DNA of 64,000 nucleotides. Source: Anthostomella pinea (Eukaryota > Ascomycota > Sordariomycetes > Xylariales > Xylariaceae). Where the stretch lies: the NCBI GenBank assembly GCA_963556695.1, contig CAUWAG010000018.1:2294001-2358000 (forward strand). Reading direction: 5' to 3'. Positions 44,213 to 55,962 of this stretch are shown piece after piece. Within the stretch, counting starts at the first letter, position 1. Each line of letters starts with the position of its first letter. Under the pieces are notes generated by a model, which was not told the DNA's origin, did not search any database, and worked only from the letters and a program-made list of their open reading frames with translations. Made by a program: the position numbers and the translations under genes.

Positions 44213-46148
44213 ACATCTCCCACCCCCCTGCGGACCACCCCCCCGCGGACCAGCGCGTTCTGACCCACAAACGCGTAATTCACCAACCACCAGGATTATG
44301 GTGATCCACCATCTACACCATCACTTTTGCATCTTTTTTTTCACAAAGCACACTATTTGAATCCTTATCCACTACTGAATCTCATGATGTCATTTTACGA
44401 CCGTCAAATAAAAGCTGAAGCCGCCATTTTGGCCATCCAACGCGGAGCTCCAGTCCGCTCGTCAGCCCTCGAATGGCAAATCAGTCGCTCGTACGTCAAC
44501 CGACGAATCTCTGGCACCCCAACGCGGAATGAGACCAGCGCTCTCCAACAGGCTCTCTCACCGTATCTCGAACATAAGCTGGCAAGCTGGGCCCTGGGGC
44601 AAGCACGGCTAGGGTATTCTCCGGCGGTCTCTAAGTTCCGTCTCATGGCCCAGCGGATGCTCCATGCCACCAGGGATGCTCGAGAATTAGGGAAAAATTA
44701 GGCATCCAAGTTCCTGTCTCGAAGCCCGGAAGTCAAGATAATGAAGTCTCGTGTTATCGACTACAACCGAGTAAATGGTGCTACAGCGGCAAATATCAAC
44801 ATTTTTTTCGATCGGTGTGACGCCCCTGACGTGGTTAACCTCATGCCAGCACGCTGGTACAATGTCGACGAAATGGGAATCGCCCAGGGGTTTGGGGACT
44901 CCCATTGGGTGGTCTCCGAGGCCTCCGGCAACGTGGCTATGAAGAAAGGGGTCGAGAAGGGTGAATGGATAACTGCCCTAGAGTCTGTGAGCAGATCTGG
45001 TGAGACCTTGCCGCCGCTGGTGATTCTCAAGGGGGTTAACGTACAAGCCCAGTGGTTTAGCAACCAAAACGAGGGCAAATTCACCGATTGGAGGTTTATT
45101 ACGTCGCCCAATGGATGGACCTCGAATCCCATTGCGTTAGAATGGCTTCAACGTATCTTTATTCCTCACATTCGGGAGGTCCACGGCAACACATGGGTGG
45201 TTTTGGTGTGTGATGGCCACGACTCCCACACGAATAACGAGTTCCTAGCCACCTGCTTGAGAAACAAAGTATGGTTGATCTTTTATGAACCTCACTGCTC
45301 CCATATAGTCCAGGTGTTAGATGTAGGAGTCTTTAATTTGGTGAAGAAGAGGTTAAAGACCTTACTCCAGGAGACGCCTAGCGGCCGTCTGGGACTCAGG
45401 CCATCTAAGGAGGAGGTTTTGGAGTGCTACGAGCAGGCCCGGAAGGACACAATGACGCTCCTCAACATCAGAATTGCCTGGAAAAAGACTGGGATTGTTC
45501 CTCGCAACAGAGCAGAGGCGTTGAAGTCGAAATATGTGATTCTGGAGGACAAGGGGGTGGCCAGGGCACGCCAGAGGGACCCTAAGGCTTCCGAGCGAGC
45601 CACAACACCAGATTTTCTCGAGATGGTAGCTAAAACTATTGTCACAACACCCTCTGGAAGCCGGGCTTTGCGAGAGAGTGCTCGAAAGCTCGAAAGAAAG
45701 GACCCTTCCTTTGGGGGGCCCTCTGAGCGCTTGTTGGTGCGGAAGGCTGGCAAGGCCATGGATGTTCAGGCTGCTACCATTGCAAATCTACGGGCCAAAT
45801 GTGAGCTGCTTGAGGCTCAAGTGGCTAAAAAGGCTAATACCACTCAAAAAGCAGTCAAACCAACACCAGGGGAACGATTCGTCACAATGGCTAACATAAG
45901 GGAGGCCAAAATGGAGCTGAGGAACAGGAGGGTCTATAGGGACTCCGCTGCAGGCGAAGAGGTCCCACAAGAGGTCCCTGGTGAAGATTTAGGGTCGGAA
46001 TCGGATTCTGGGAGCTGTATTATGGTTAGAACACCACGACCTTAGTGTATTTAGCAACTGTGGTGGTTGTAGATGGCTTCATCTGAATGAGAGTGGTGTG
46101 GTGTGGAGTGGTCCGTGGGGGGGTGGTCCGCAGGGGGGGGTGAGATGT
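44213..46148 (+). mobile_element. Pogo/Fot-like DNA transposon, 1936 bp, complete ends
   Basis: Terminal inverted repeats of 40 bp (44213-44252 and 46109-46148) match at 37 of 40 positions. Each begins ACATCTC and carries two TGCGGACCA/CGGACCA blocks within C-runs. Both ends are flanked by TA (44211-44212 and 46149-46150), the pogo-superfamily target duplication. A single transposase frame fills the interior. Near-identical ends and an almost open frame imply a recent insertion. It sits between the receptor gene and the truncated membrane protein gene. Confidence 0.92.
44384..46045 (+). pseudogene. Pogo/Fot-like transposase with one nonsense codon
   Basis: One frame of 553 codons carries a psq-type helix-turn-helix (IKAEAAILAIQRGAPVRSSA; SRSYVNRRISG), a CENP-B-type DNA-binding part and a DDE-1 catalytic core. 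The three acids are in YNVDEMG, LVCDGHDSH and VLDVGVFN. A C-terminal Lys/Glu-rich coiled stretch and an acidic tail (EVPGEDLGSESDSG) follow. The only lesion is TAG at 44699-44701 after ARELGKN, where relatives have Trp (GKNW). TGG to TAG is a CpA change on the other strand, as RIP would make. The copy cannot make full-length enzyme unless the stop is read through or spliced out; the downstream ATG at 44741 would lose the DNA-binding half. Confidence 0.9.
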
Positions 46149-46407
46149 TATCTCAAACCCGGCGAGCTGAACGCGACTACTCGAACATATGGTCGAGGAG
46201 CGTTCCGCAAAAAAATCCGGATTTCCTGCCCGTCAACGCCAAGCTCGATTGCTCTCATTATGTTGTTGTTTGAGTCGCAGGCGGCTGGCTCGCCTGAAGG
46301 GTACAAGTTACCCGACTTTTGTCGCTACTATGTTGCCGAAGTCGGAAGGAGGCCGTTGTGCTGCCTAGCGGAGGATCTGATTAGATCTGATAGACAAGAG
46401 TGTTAAG

Positions 46408-47388
46408 ATGAGATGGCATGGCTCCGCGCTGAGCAAGGTATCGATATGTCTCTTTGTCTTGCGGCTCGTGTCCAGGGTAAGGGCGTGGCGGATCGTGCTG
46501 GGGGTTCAGAGCATGCTGCTCCTTGTGGTGAGCCTCGCGTACAGCTTCACTGCGCTGCTGCAATGTCGACCGCTGGAGAGGCTGTGGAAGCCTGAGATTT
46601 CGGGCGAGTGCTGGAGCCTGGACATCCAGCGGGATATTGGCTACTTTCAAGGAGGTAGGATATGCACTGCACTGCACTCCACTCCAAGGTTCCAGAAGAG
46701 TACTAATATTGACTCTACCAGCTGTTGATGTTTTCTCCCAGCTGTCCATCGCGCTGTTCCCAATCATGATGATCCTAGACCTCGGCATTCCGCGCAATAT
46801 GCGCTGGCCATTCTACACCCATTCCATCACAAGCATCATGTACGTGAAGCCCCCCACAGAGCCAAGAAGCCCACCCGCTGACGACCCCTTAGTATCGCGA
46901 TACTCGCCGTCCTGAGAACCTACAACATCTCACTCATACGCTCTGGCGACGCGGACACGTCCCAGATCATGCCCACGATCCTGGCCGTCCTGGAGCAGAA
47001 CCTCGGCATCCTGTCGGCCAACATCCTACCCATCGCCTCGCTGTGCTCCAAGGACATGCGGCCGGTCAGCCGGGCGTTCAGCGAGGCGGTCAGCGTGCGG
47101 GACAGCGACGCCGCGTCGATACTCGCCAGGCGGGCTGGGATGGGCAGCAAGGCGTCGCGACGCCAGAGCAACGGGTCGACGTTTCTGATCGAGGGCCCGC
47201 AAAGGGCTAGCTTTGATGGAAACTCGCTGCATGAGCCTGAGGGCGCTGAGGCCTGGCCCATGGGCATTATGAAGACTGTTAGCGTGGAGGTGGTCAAGGA
47301 GGATGCTGTTCATGTTGAACGTGGTCTTGCGGTTTCGGAGGCGAGGCGGATGAGTGGACGGCAGGACTGGGACAGGTATCTGCGATGA
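46408..47388 (+). CDS. Fungal rhodopsin-fold integral membrane protein, 5'-truncated
   Basis: Exons 46408..46654, 46722..46839 and 46893..47388 keep one frame of 287 codons. The protein starts within the family's middle: LSKVSICLFVLRLVSRVRAW (TM4 region), then LLQCRPLERLWKPEISGECW and VDVFSQLSIALFPIMMILDL. A further segment gives IAILAVLRTYNISL, and a Ser-rich cytoplasmic tail completes the usual layout. Members normally have seven transmembrane helices and about 350-400 residues, so three helices and about 100 residues are missing at the N-terminus. The sequence from the pogo end (46148) to 46407 does not supply them, nor does the left side of the element. The 5' end was probably lost in a rearrangement, and expression is doubtful. 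Confidence 0.7.
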
Positions 47389-47739
47389 GGCGTTTTTCTA
47401 TCTTCTTGTTTGCTTCAATTGGGGCCCCTTTATCGTCTAACATTTGGCTGGCTTAGATCAATGTGATAGATGGGTGGGCCGGTGGATAATACCCTATATG
47501 ACTAGGCGTCTCGGTCTCATCGGACGGACTTGAGATGATACTGTAATTATAGATCGTGATTGTATTGGACTTAAAAAGTGACAAGAGCCATATACCGTGT
47601 AGAGCCCGAGATCACGTCCCAGATGCCTGGTTCAACAGGCGGACACGAGAGCGGGATGAACGACAACCACACGCTGAAATTGCAACATGAAGATAAATAT
47701 TTACACATTTACCCAGTCTGAGCCAACCTTCAAAACTAC
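47389..47739. other. Intergenic, convergent 3' ends
   Basis: AT-rich spacer between the membrane protein and thiolase genes. No gene seen. Confidence 0.55.
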
Positions 47740-49169
47740 TTAAAACCTTGCCTCCACCTTCTTCTGCGTATCCTGCATCGCCCAGGCACTGGTCTTGGTC
47801 CTGCTGAGGACGGCCTTGCATTGCGCCGCCGTGAAGCCCTTTGCTTCAACGGCCGGGTTATATCCCAGATTGTTCTTCTTTCCAATGGTTGCCGTGTCTA
47901 CCTTGGGCGCCTCGCTTCTGTCGGGACGGCAGTATACCGTGACAACGGCGGCTCCGCCCAGGCCGAGGTTATGCTGTAGGGCGTACTTGGTGCTCGGTAC
48001 AGCTCTGTTGTTGGCCCATCCTCGCAGGTGCCAGACCAGCTCGGCACACTGTGCGATGCCGGTGGCACCAAGGGGGTGGCCCTTGGAGATGAGTCCGCCA
48101 GACGGGTTGATGACCATCTCTCCACCGTAAGTGATGTCGCCCTTGCGAACCATCTCATGCGCCTTGCCAGGCTCGGATAACCCTAGGGCATCGATGGTGA
48201 TCATCTCGTTAGCCGAGAAGCAGTCGTGGAGCTCACAGACTTGGACATCCTTAGGTGATACCTTGGCCTCAGCCAGGGCGGTCTGGGCGGCGTACTTGGT
48301 CATTTCGAAGCCCATCAGGTCGATCGCACTCTTCGAGAAGAGACTTGGCGCATCCGTGGCGAGGCACTGCCCGGCGATCAGGATGGCCTGGTCTTTGAGG
48401 TGTGGCCTGGCGTCGAGGAAGTCTTGTGAGACCAAGACAGCCGCGGCACCTCCATCCGAGGTAGGACAGCATTGAAGCTTGGTGAGCGGCTCGTGAATCA
48501 TTGGAGCTTTCATGATCTGGTCCAGGGTGTAGACGTCCTGGAACTGCGAGTAGGGGTTGCGAACAGAGTGCTCGTGGTTGACGCGACCGATTTCTGCAAA
48601 GTCCTCCAGCTTGGCGCCATACCTTTCATGTTGTCAGTACGAGACGGGAGGCACGGGAGCGGGAGGTGGACTTACTTCTCCATGTATTCCCTTCCGGCGT
48701 TTCCGAACATCTGAGCGGCACCGGGGGCGTTGGTGAAGCCTCGGGTCTCAGCCATCATCATGGCGCTGGTGCCAGTCGGGTTCTCCCTGTCGTTGAAGAA
48801 GCTCTGGAGACTTCCGCGCATCATCTGCTCGAAGCCGACAACCATGATACAGTCTGCACCACCATAGGCGATGGTAGTCCGCGCCATGTTCAAGCCGGTG
48901 GAGCCGGTTGAGCAGTTGTTGTTGACATTGACGATGGGTATTTGGGTCATGCCGAACTGGTAGAAGACTCGCTGCCCACAGGTTGAGTCGCCGTAGCAGT
49001 AGCAAGCGATACCTTGTTCAACGTCATCGTAGTTGATCTGGGCGTCGAGCATGGCCTTCACGCCAGCTTCGAAACCAAGTTCCGTGTAGTCGACCTTGCC
49101 GCGGGGCTTGACGAACTTGGTCATGCCCACGCCCAGCACGTAGACTGGCTGCTTTTGTTTGGCCGGCAT
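47740..49169 (-). CDS. SCP-x-type thiolase (lipid-transfer thiolase), 458 aa
   Basis: Exons 48676..49169 and 47740..48622 are joined over a 53-nt intron and give 459 codons. The N-terminal half shows YVLGVGMTKFVKPRGKVDYT and the nucleophile loop NVNNNCSTGSTGL (Cys86). The second half has CELHDCFSANEM and the GGLISKGHPLGATG His motif, followed by NLGLGGAAVVTVY. This matches the thiolase domain of sterol carrier protein x, which cleaves branched 3-oxoacyl-CoA in peroxisomes. There is no C-terminal SCP2 lipid-binding domain, which is normal for the separate fungal proteins. The C-terminus (EARF) is not a standard peroxisomal tripeptide, so import may use another signal. The start at 49169 fits the family N-terminus. 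It is the one clearly intact conserved enzyme gene in this block. Confidence 0.9.
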
Positions 49170-50107
49170 ATTGCTTGATTTTCTCGGGCGGACTAGGTGA
49201 CTGGTCCTTGACTGTGACACCCGAAGTATCGTAGTTTCGATGCAGTGAGGCCTTGACGGATGGAGAAGACTCTGTGCGGCGTTGGTATGTAAAGACCCCC
49301 GTTGCTAGATTCCTTTGAAAGGTTAGATCCGGGGAAAAGCCACTATCACGGTCTAAAGGTGCAATCTAGCGGGTGTGGCAACGACGGTTGGGATGATAAC
49401 CGCGATGTGTGAACCACTTCTGGGGTATGCCTCTCCAGGTTTGCGGGGAAGGCGCCGTTGAACCCGATGTTCCCCAAGGAGCCGAGGGAATACCCGAAAT
49501 AGTACAGCCCCCTGTCTCTTATCGATAAAAGGGAGAGTGACGCATCCAGCTCGGTACCTAAGAACTTGCCGAGGTTCCATTGCCAGCATTGAAGGTCTCC
49601 CATCCTTCTCACATTTTCGTATGTTCCAGCTCTGTCTTATTGTTCCGGGGCCGGGTACCGCGAAGTCACCATCCTTCTGTTCTCTGTAGCCGAGTCAACC
49701 AGTGTTGACCATCGCAAGACGCCTGTTGGCCATCATCTTCCCTCGCAAGTACAGTCAATACCGCCATCAGTTATGGAGCACCACGCTGCTCTAAGTCTAC
49801 GAGCTGTGAAGCCATTGTCCATAGTCAGACATGAATCACTCGACGGTAGGATATTGATATTTCTATCTGATATAGTGGCTTAGGTAAACTTACATGCCCC
49901 ATTCACCACAAGACCACGTGCATTTTCGTGAGCCAGCACCAGTCTTGTCTTCAGCCCCTCCACCCACGCATCAACCTTGTCCCTCGATCTCTGGATAGAA
50001 CAGCCACGCCATCTGCGTGGGACTGGTCTCGCTCTCAAACCACTGCTCCTCCGGAGCCAGCAATGCCTGCTCCTTAAGTGACAACCGCTGATTGTTCACT
50101 CTCTTCG
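49170..50107. other. Intergenic, no gene seen
   Basis: Promoter side of the thiolase gene followed by sequence without recognisable coding or repeats. Confidence 0.5.
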
Positions 50108-50420
50108 TCAAGTCCATAAGTCCATCAGCTTATCGATACGATCCTGCCCATCCCTTGTCAGAACGCCAGCGCGTCCTCCCACCGCAGCTTCTCGCCGTGC
50201 TCCTGCAACCTCGCCACCAGCAGCGCCAGGGAAAACACGTCCTCGAACGCCTGTGCCGCGCCCTGGCCCGTGGTCGGCGGGATCGCGTGTGCGGCGCCGC
50301 CGAGTATGACAACGCGCCGGTGCGCCGCCGACGTCCAGCCCTCGAGCCGCAGCAACGAGCGGAAGGGCCAGATTTTGAGGCTGTCGCCGTCGATGGACGA
50401 CCGCGCGATGTCGGATCATG
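50108..50420 (-). pseudogene. FAD-dependent monooxygenase C-terminal relic
   Basis: On the minus strand LKIWPFRSLLRLEGW leads into RRVVILGGAAHAIPPTTGQG and AAQAFEDVFSLALL. This is the FAD-binding GD(A/S)AH-type motif of salicylate-hydroxylase-like monooxygenases (here GGAAH; the Asp is lost). The frame then stops at TGA where relatives have Trp (ALAF-stop), and the usual ending QDRIDKLMDL is found one frame over, down to 50108. The N-terminal Rossmann motif (GxGxxG) is not found upstream toward 50968. Truncation, a nonsense codon and a frameshift make this a dead gene. It lies just beyond the 3' end of the Zn2Cys6 regulator. Confidence 0.75.
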
Positions 50421-50968
50421 CTCGTATGTTCCGCCGCGCTCGCTCCTTAGGTACGCCTTGTCGGCGAGCAGGCCTACAGGGCCACAACGACGTCGAGAGG
50501 GAGACACGCCAGGCTGGTGTCCTGTTTGTGCTAGTTCGACCATGTCTCCTGGCCGAGGGAAAGGCGGCCGAAATCAGAACTTCCCCCGATACTGCGGCTG
50601 GAATCGGCTTCATGCCCAAGATCACCAGGCCGAGCGTGGCGAAAATTCCTGATAGGTGCATGCGAAGATGATGCATGGATTGGAAAGAGTCAGGTCATCT
50701 CGAATTAGGTGCGCTTTGGCGGCGACGTGGATCATCAGCACGGGCTGTTCCGAAGAGGTTGGCATATGATATCCCCGTCCTTTACCAACGACAAAGCAGT
50801 TCCCTCGGAGATGATGACCTCGCGCACTGCAGGGACGACTCTTTCCAACAAGGAGAAGAGCCAATGGAGAGCTCTCATGATCATGTCGGGCCTGGTTGGA
50901 CGGTGAAGGGGTTCCAGAATTCCATGTCCCATATACCAAGATCATCGGGTAACTACGGGCTGAATTAG

Positions 50969-53814
50969 TTACGGCTCTGAGCTTCTGAGCGAGGAACTTG
51001 GGGATTCGCGTACAATATTCGGTACATCTGGGGTCATCATAAATGGCTGCATGTTCATCATGCTTGCGTTCGTTTGGAAGGCGTTCATGGGTAGCGGAAC
51101 CGGTGTCGGCATTAACTAGTTCGAGTTAGTTAGGCGTTCAACAATTTAGTTCATAGGATCATGCTTACCGGCATCGAGGCAATATTCTCCCTGTTGGTGT
51201 GCAGTGCTTGGAAGCCTGCATCCAGGATGCTCTGCATGCCCTGGTTGATGGCTTCTTTCCTCTGCTCAAGGTTGCCACCTTGATAGGTGTGAAACACAAC
51301 CATCAACGATATGAGGTCCTTCATATCCGTACCAATCTCTTTAATCCGCGTAATCATCGTTTCCAGCACCTTTTCAACAGCTCCCTTGAGCCTTGGTAAA
51401 GACAGCAGTATTGAGCTTTCAGATGCGATCGCACAAGCTTCCTCGACCGATACAGACCTGGTATTAGAGCCCCATGTAGAAGAGTGTGACGAAGATCTAT
51501 TGTTAGCCTGCTTGATGTAGTAACAGATCCCGAAGGTAGCCTATTCGAAGACCACTAGTCAGCTATTGATCCGTTGACAGTTCCCATATGCCAATGGTGA
51601 GACCTATGAAGGAGAAAGATGGGTATTTCCCGCGGTATAGTGCACATCTGGGAGTGCTGACCTGGAGAATGTCTTGTTTCAAGACAAGGTGATGCATGTG
51701 CCAAAATTGTTCGTAACCAGGAGCACCAGGGTCCAAATCGTCAAGGTACGACAGCAACATGATTGCCGACCTCAGATATCCAGTCATGATTTGCTGAGGC
51801 GCATCAGGGCAGCTCAAAGCGAAGGGCCGGTACAATGCGAGAAGTGGACGGCGACAGTTCATGTCCAGTACAACTCGAGTCATCCATTGCCGCCGAATCT
51901 CTTTCATGTCATTTGTATGTTCTCTTGGTACGACATATTTGATGTCGTCCAAGACCCGTTCAAGCTCACTACCAAGATCGACCACCTGCTGATAGTCATC
52001 AAGGCTGTCGATACGGTTGATCAGGTCGAGGACCTTGAAGCGAGAAGCTAACGTGCTGGCAGCGAATACTTGTATGCGAGAATCGGTATCCTGCTCGATA
52101 GGTTTGGGCGGTGGGAGCTCCACGACAGTGGGGTGCAGGTCCTCGTCATTCAGATTTCGTGGTGGTAAACACGTAAAATCCCCCTCACGAATGCAACTAG
52201 GCAGGTTGCATTGCATCGACATGTGGACGTCAAACTCCAGGATGGTGTACCACACCTTTCGCCTCTGTTCTGCCCAAAAAGGCAATATCTTGTGGGCGAA
52301 CTCACCAGGGTCTCGGTGAAGGCCCATCGTCATTGCCATTCGTACTATGAGGCCGAGTTGTGTCCACGAATCCTGATTTTGCGTTCTGATCACTGGAACA
52401 TTCGTACTTAGCTAGGGACTCTTGCGCAGAGGTCGAGGTAGAAGGGCGTTCCAGTCATTATGGAGGGCCCGCCTCAGCCCGGCTTGGAGTTGAACGCTAT
52501 TAGGGATAAAACTTACTTCGTTGGGCCATCATCTGCAGGATTTCGGCCTGCAGTGTGCTAAACTCGACCAGCTGCTTGCCGCGGAGGCCGTCGAGCCAAG
52601 CTCTCACCAGGGCACAGGCTGTCGGCATATGGATGCCTTCTCGATCATTCTGGTACTGCCCCTTGCCGATCCCAATGAAGCGATATCCGACACATAGGAT
52701 CGAGAGGAGTTGTGGTAGGAACGCATCGGACTGCGGATTGCCTTGCCAATAAAGGTTGTACTGAGACATGAAAGATGGGATGTGCAATACCCGGTAGAGT
52801 GACTCAGATCCGTTCAAGTATATTTGAAGGAGCTGGTCGCAAACCGGCCTGCTGGGTAACACGTCGGCCATGCGTTTCTGGATCGGCGTCATGGAGTCAA
52901 CATAGACTGTGATGGGGGCGGTGACTTTGCTATGTTCCTCCTGAAGGGCCTTGTGGATCTTCTGAATAGTCATGAACTTCTCTCGGATCTCGCTAGAGTT
53001 ATCGCTACTGAACATGAACTCTTTCGCTTCATCAAACTGTGTAATTGTGAGCTCAACTTGTCTATCGCAGTAGCAACTGCTGACGACGTGGGGACTTACG
53101 AGATTCACCAGAACCCGAGTGCTACTCTGCCCAAAGAATCGCGTCCGAAGACCACCTTTGACAGTCAATCCGCGGATAGTGAGCGCCGACGCGATGGGGC
53201 GTGACTGGCGAGTGCTGGTGCTACCGCTGCCTGCAGTGACGGACGGGGTGTTGCCCAGCAGTAGCTTTTCCAGGCGTTCAATCCTGAGACTATGGTCGTC
53301 AAGCATGGAAGCACTCGCGTGTGGCGGCACGGGACTGGCTCGATAGCCTGGGCCCTGGCCTGTTGTTAATGTACAGTTCCGCTTTGGCGCCCTCTCAGGC
53401 GTTTCCACGTCTGATCCATCAGACGTGCTTGCGACGTCGCCGTCGGCGGCATAGCGACACGTACGCTGAGACTTCTGACATTGCGTGCATGGTAGAAGCC
53501 GGTCACACTTGAGCTTCCTACGGCGACATCTACGAAGTTCAAGTCAGCAAGTGCTGTCGATCTAACTCTGGTCCATGCGTCTCCCAAGGGCCGGTGAGGC
53601 TGGTGAGCCGAACCGAGTAAGCCTCGTCGGCTCATCAGAGAGTGAACTCAGCAAGCAACAAGGACAGAAGAGGGATGTGCGCTCACTCTAAGCAGCTCTT
53701 GACGGGCCGTGGCCGCTTCACGCTCCGGTGTGACGCTCCAGCGGCACCGTTGCTGTAGCCGGTGATGCCGTCGTGGGCCGATATGGACGGCGGTGTGTCG
53801 GTGGAGTCGGCCAT
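50969..53814 (-). CDS. Zn2Cys6 fungal-specific transcription factor (775 aa, six exons)
   Basis: Exons, 5' to 3': 53687..53814, 53100..53529, 52517..53036, 51662..52392, 51169..51540, 50969..51115. The sum is exactly 776 codons. The zinc cluster (residues 41-67, C-x2-C-x6-C-x5-C-x2-C-x6-C) is split by intron 1 after KSCLE and completed in exon 2 (CRRRKLKCDRLLPCTQCQKS). A coiled linker (RIERLEKLLLG) follows. The middle homology region has RTQNQDSWTQLGLIVRMAMT, MGLHRDP and KVWYTILEFDVHMSMQ. The 63-nt intron 53037..53099 has no stop and could be misread as coding. The last exon gives a Met/Pro-rich tail, possibly an activation region. The family regulates metabolism or detoxification; the target is unknown. 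Confidence 0.88.
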
Positions 53815-53930
53815 AACGGACCGCAGCGGGAGTACAGCCAACCGAGATGGAGCGGGTGACAGTCACGCCTCATGCGCACAGCACCACCCGTGGCAAGAGC
53901 CTAGACAGATAGAACCCAGTCAAACCAGGG

Positions 53931-53982
53931 CAGAGCAGAGCAGAGCAGAGCAGAGCAGAGCAGAGCAGAGCAGAGCAGAGCA
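53931..53982. repeat. GCAGA pentamer tandem repeat (about 10 copies)
   Basis: Perfect 5-bp repeats lie about 120-170 bp upstream of the regulator start codon, in its promoter or 5' leader. Confidence 0.95.
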
Positions 53983-54026
53983 GGTCAGTAAGGCGGACTC
54001 GACCTTAGTTGCCGGTGCAAACCGAG

Positions 54027-54057
54027 GCTTCAGCTTCAGGCTTCAGGCTTCAGGCTT
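54027..54057. repeat. CTTCAGG heptamer repeat
   Basis: Four or so near-perfect copies in the same intergenic region, 45 bp beyond the pentamer array. Confidence 0.8.
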
Positions 54058-54059
54058 AG

Positions 54060-55094
54060 TCCAGCCCTGTCAGATAGAGAGTGATATGCATCGCATAAGA
54101 AAATAGATGCTAGAAGACACAATGATCCAAAAGAATTGAGGAGCTCCATACACGAGAAACAGGCGTAACAGGCTAGCTGGTAGCACGACCACCAGCACGC
54201 GCGTAGTAATACATGGACGGGACTTGGCCCGTGTTGTCGTGTAATCTCGACTGGTCGATATGAGATATCGCTTTTTTCTGCCTAATTGATAAAAGTGCTG
54301 GGGATTTGGGCGACATTTGGCCTGGACTCTGGGGGGCCGGAACCGAGCTGGAGGCTACCCGTGGACCCTTGTACAGTAGTGCACCGGAGCTGCGGAGTGT
54401 GGGAGTGACCCGACCTGGGCACGTGATTCCTGTTTATCGCCGAGCCCAACTGTCGGGGGTAAGTCGGAGGGTTCGGGGTACGCAGGAGCAAGGGCATGTG
54501 CCATAGTGCAATGCATAAAGGGCAACTACAGTAGGTGAGCCGAGCCATCCTTTGCACAAGTCACTGTCATCCTCCTAAGTCTCCGTCCGCGCACCTCAAC
54601 CCCCCTGAATCAGCACATGTAATAAGTCGGAACAAGCACACTAGTATAAGCATATGAAATTCGAAAACCCATGCCTCAAGTTTATTCCGGAGTGCTTATG
54701 CTGCATTTCAAAACTACCCCTATATAGGAAGTGCCCACGCTACGTTGCCTGGACTCCTGAGGTATGATTTCCTCTCACGCGTCTCGTTTTTAAACTGGTT
54801 TTTATATCAGGTAACATAGCGGGATCTGTAAGGAAGCAGCCCCCAGGGCTTCCGCTGCTCTCCTCACATCATGTAGCACTCATGCGCCGTATTCCTAGGC
54901 GTTGGGTTTGCACATGCGGACCGGTACAGTCACCCAGGATCGAAAAATCACTCTGGCTGGGAGATTTGTGTGAGATACGACTGTTAAGGAGGCTGCACAG
55001 TTCAGACACAGTCAGTCGCCTCAACTTCATGCCGCGAGGCAGAAAGCAGTAATGGTGAGTAATGCATCTATATTAATGCATTAATGATGTTTTT
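54060..55094. other. Intergenic with motif copy and short palindromic element
   Basis: AGTCTCCGTCCG is at 54578-54589. Near 54630-54712, AGTATAAGCATAT and GGAGTGCTTATGC are loosely inverted around a 60-bp loop, resembling the element at 56215-56297. No gene is seen. Confidence 0.4.
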
Positions 55095-55962
55095 CTAATA
55101 ATACCAACCACCGATCAAGTCTATACCGTTCTGAAATATGTCACCGCCCCCGGAGTTGTGCTCTTCGAAGGCGTGGATGTAGACGCAGCGCCGCAGGATG
55201 GCATCTTGGATGTGCAGCAGCGCAAGGTTGCGCGCATACAGCGGCATGCCCATCGTACATCTGAGGGTTTTCGAAACGGTGCGGCAGATCTGATCCCGTT
55301 GGATAGAACAGGTTTGCGCCCATGTCAACGCTAGGGCCGGGACCAAAACCCTGCGGAGGCACAGAAGAGTTTTGCCTGTCATGGCCGGGACCGGAATGGT
55401 GCATCGGTAATGAGAAGGACGTTGCTCCCATAGGCGACAGCGAGGGTCCACTCCCTGTCGATCCCGTGTTGATTCCCGACGTCCCCTGGGCTTGTAATGC
55501 CGCGCTCTTCCGCAGACCATACCTGCTAAGATACTGGTCAAGTGCGAGGATGTGCCCCGTCTCATGCGGGAGGGTTTCCATTGGACGGTCGCCAACGTCA
55601 TCCGAGAGGAAGGCTTCGTTGAGGACTCTCCCGCGCTCGAAAGAGGCTGGAATGGTACCAAAGGAGGTGTCCCGTTCCTCCGGTCACGCCATTTCTTCTT
55701 GCGTGATCTGCAGCAACCTCCGAGGTGGACTGCACATCTCCACGCTCGAGCACCGAATGATGCCATATTATCCAGCATCCGTCTTGAGAAACTGTCAGTA
55801 GACACGATCAACGTGGCAGCTGCGTGGAGTCTTGGCAGCAAGCTCATCTACTTCTACAACATTGCGAACCCTCAGGACGCGTTTAACGCAATATATGACG
55901 ACATGTCCATGGAGGGATGGTGGCACTGGCCTAGGAAACGGCAGCACCCAAAAGCAGAATGA
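55095..55962 (-). other. Possible unrecognised gene or relic
   Basis: The minus strand shows protein-like stretches in two frames: TIPASFERGRVLNEAFLSDD leading to LPHETGHILALDQYLSRYGL (to about 55480), and another ending DIFQNGIDLIGGWYY at 55095. Stops interrupt both upstream. I do not recognise a family and cannot build an intact model; a decayed gene is the simplest reading. Confidence 0.25.

Noticed and set aside
46098..46406. Plus-strand frame after the pogo element as the missing N-terminus of the membrane protein
   Set aside because: No hydrophobic helices and in a different frame; it begins inside the transposon end.
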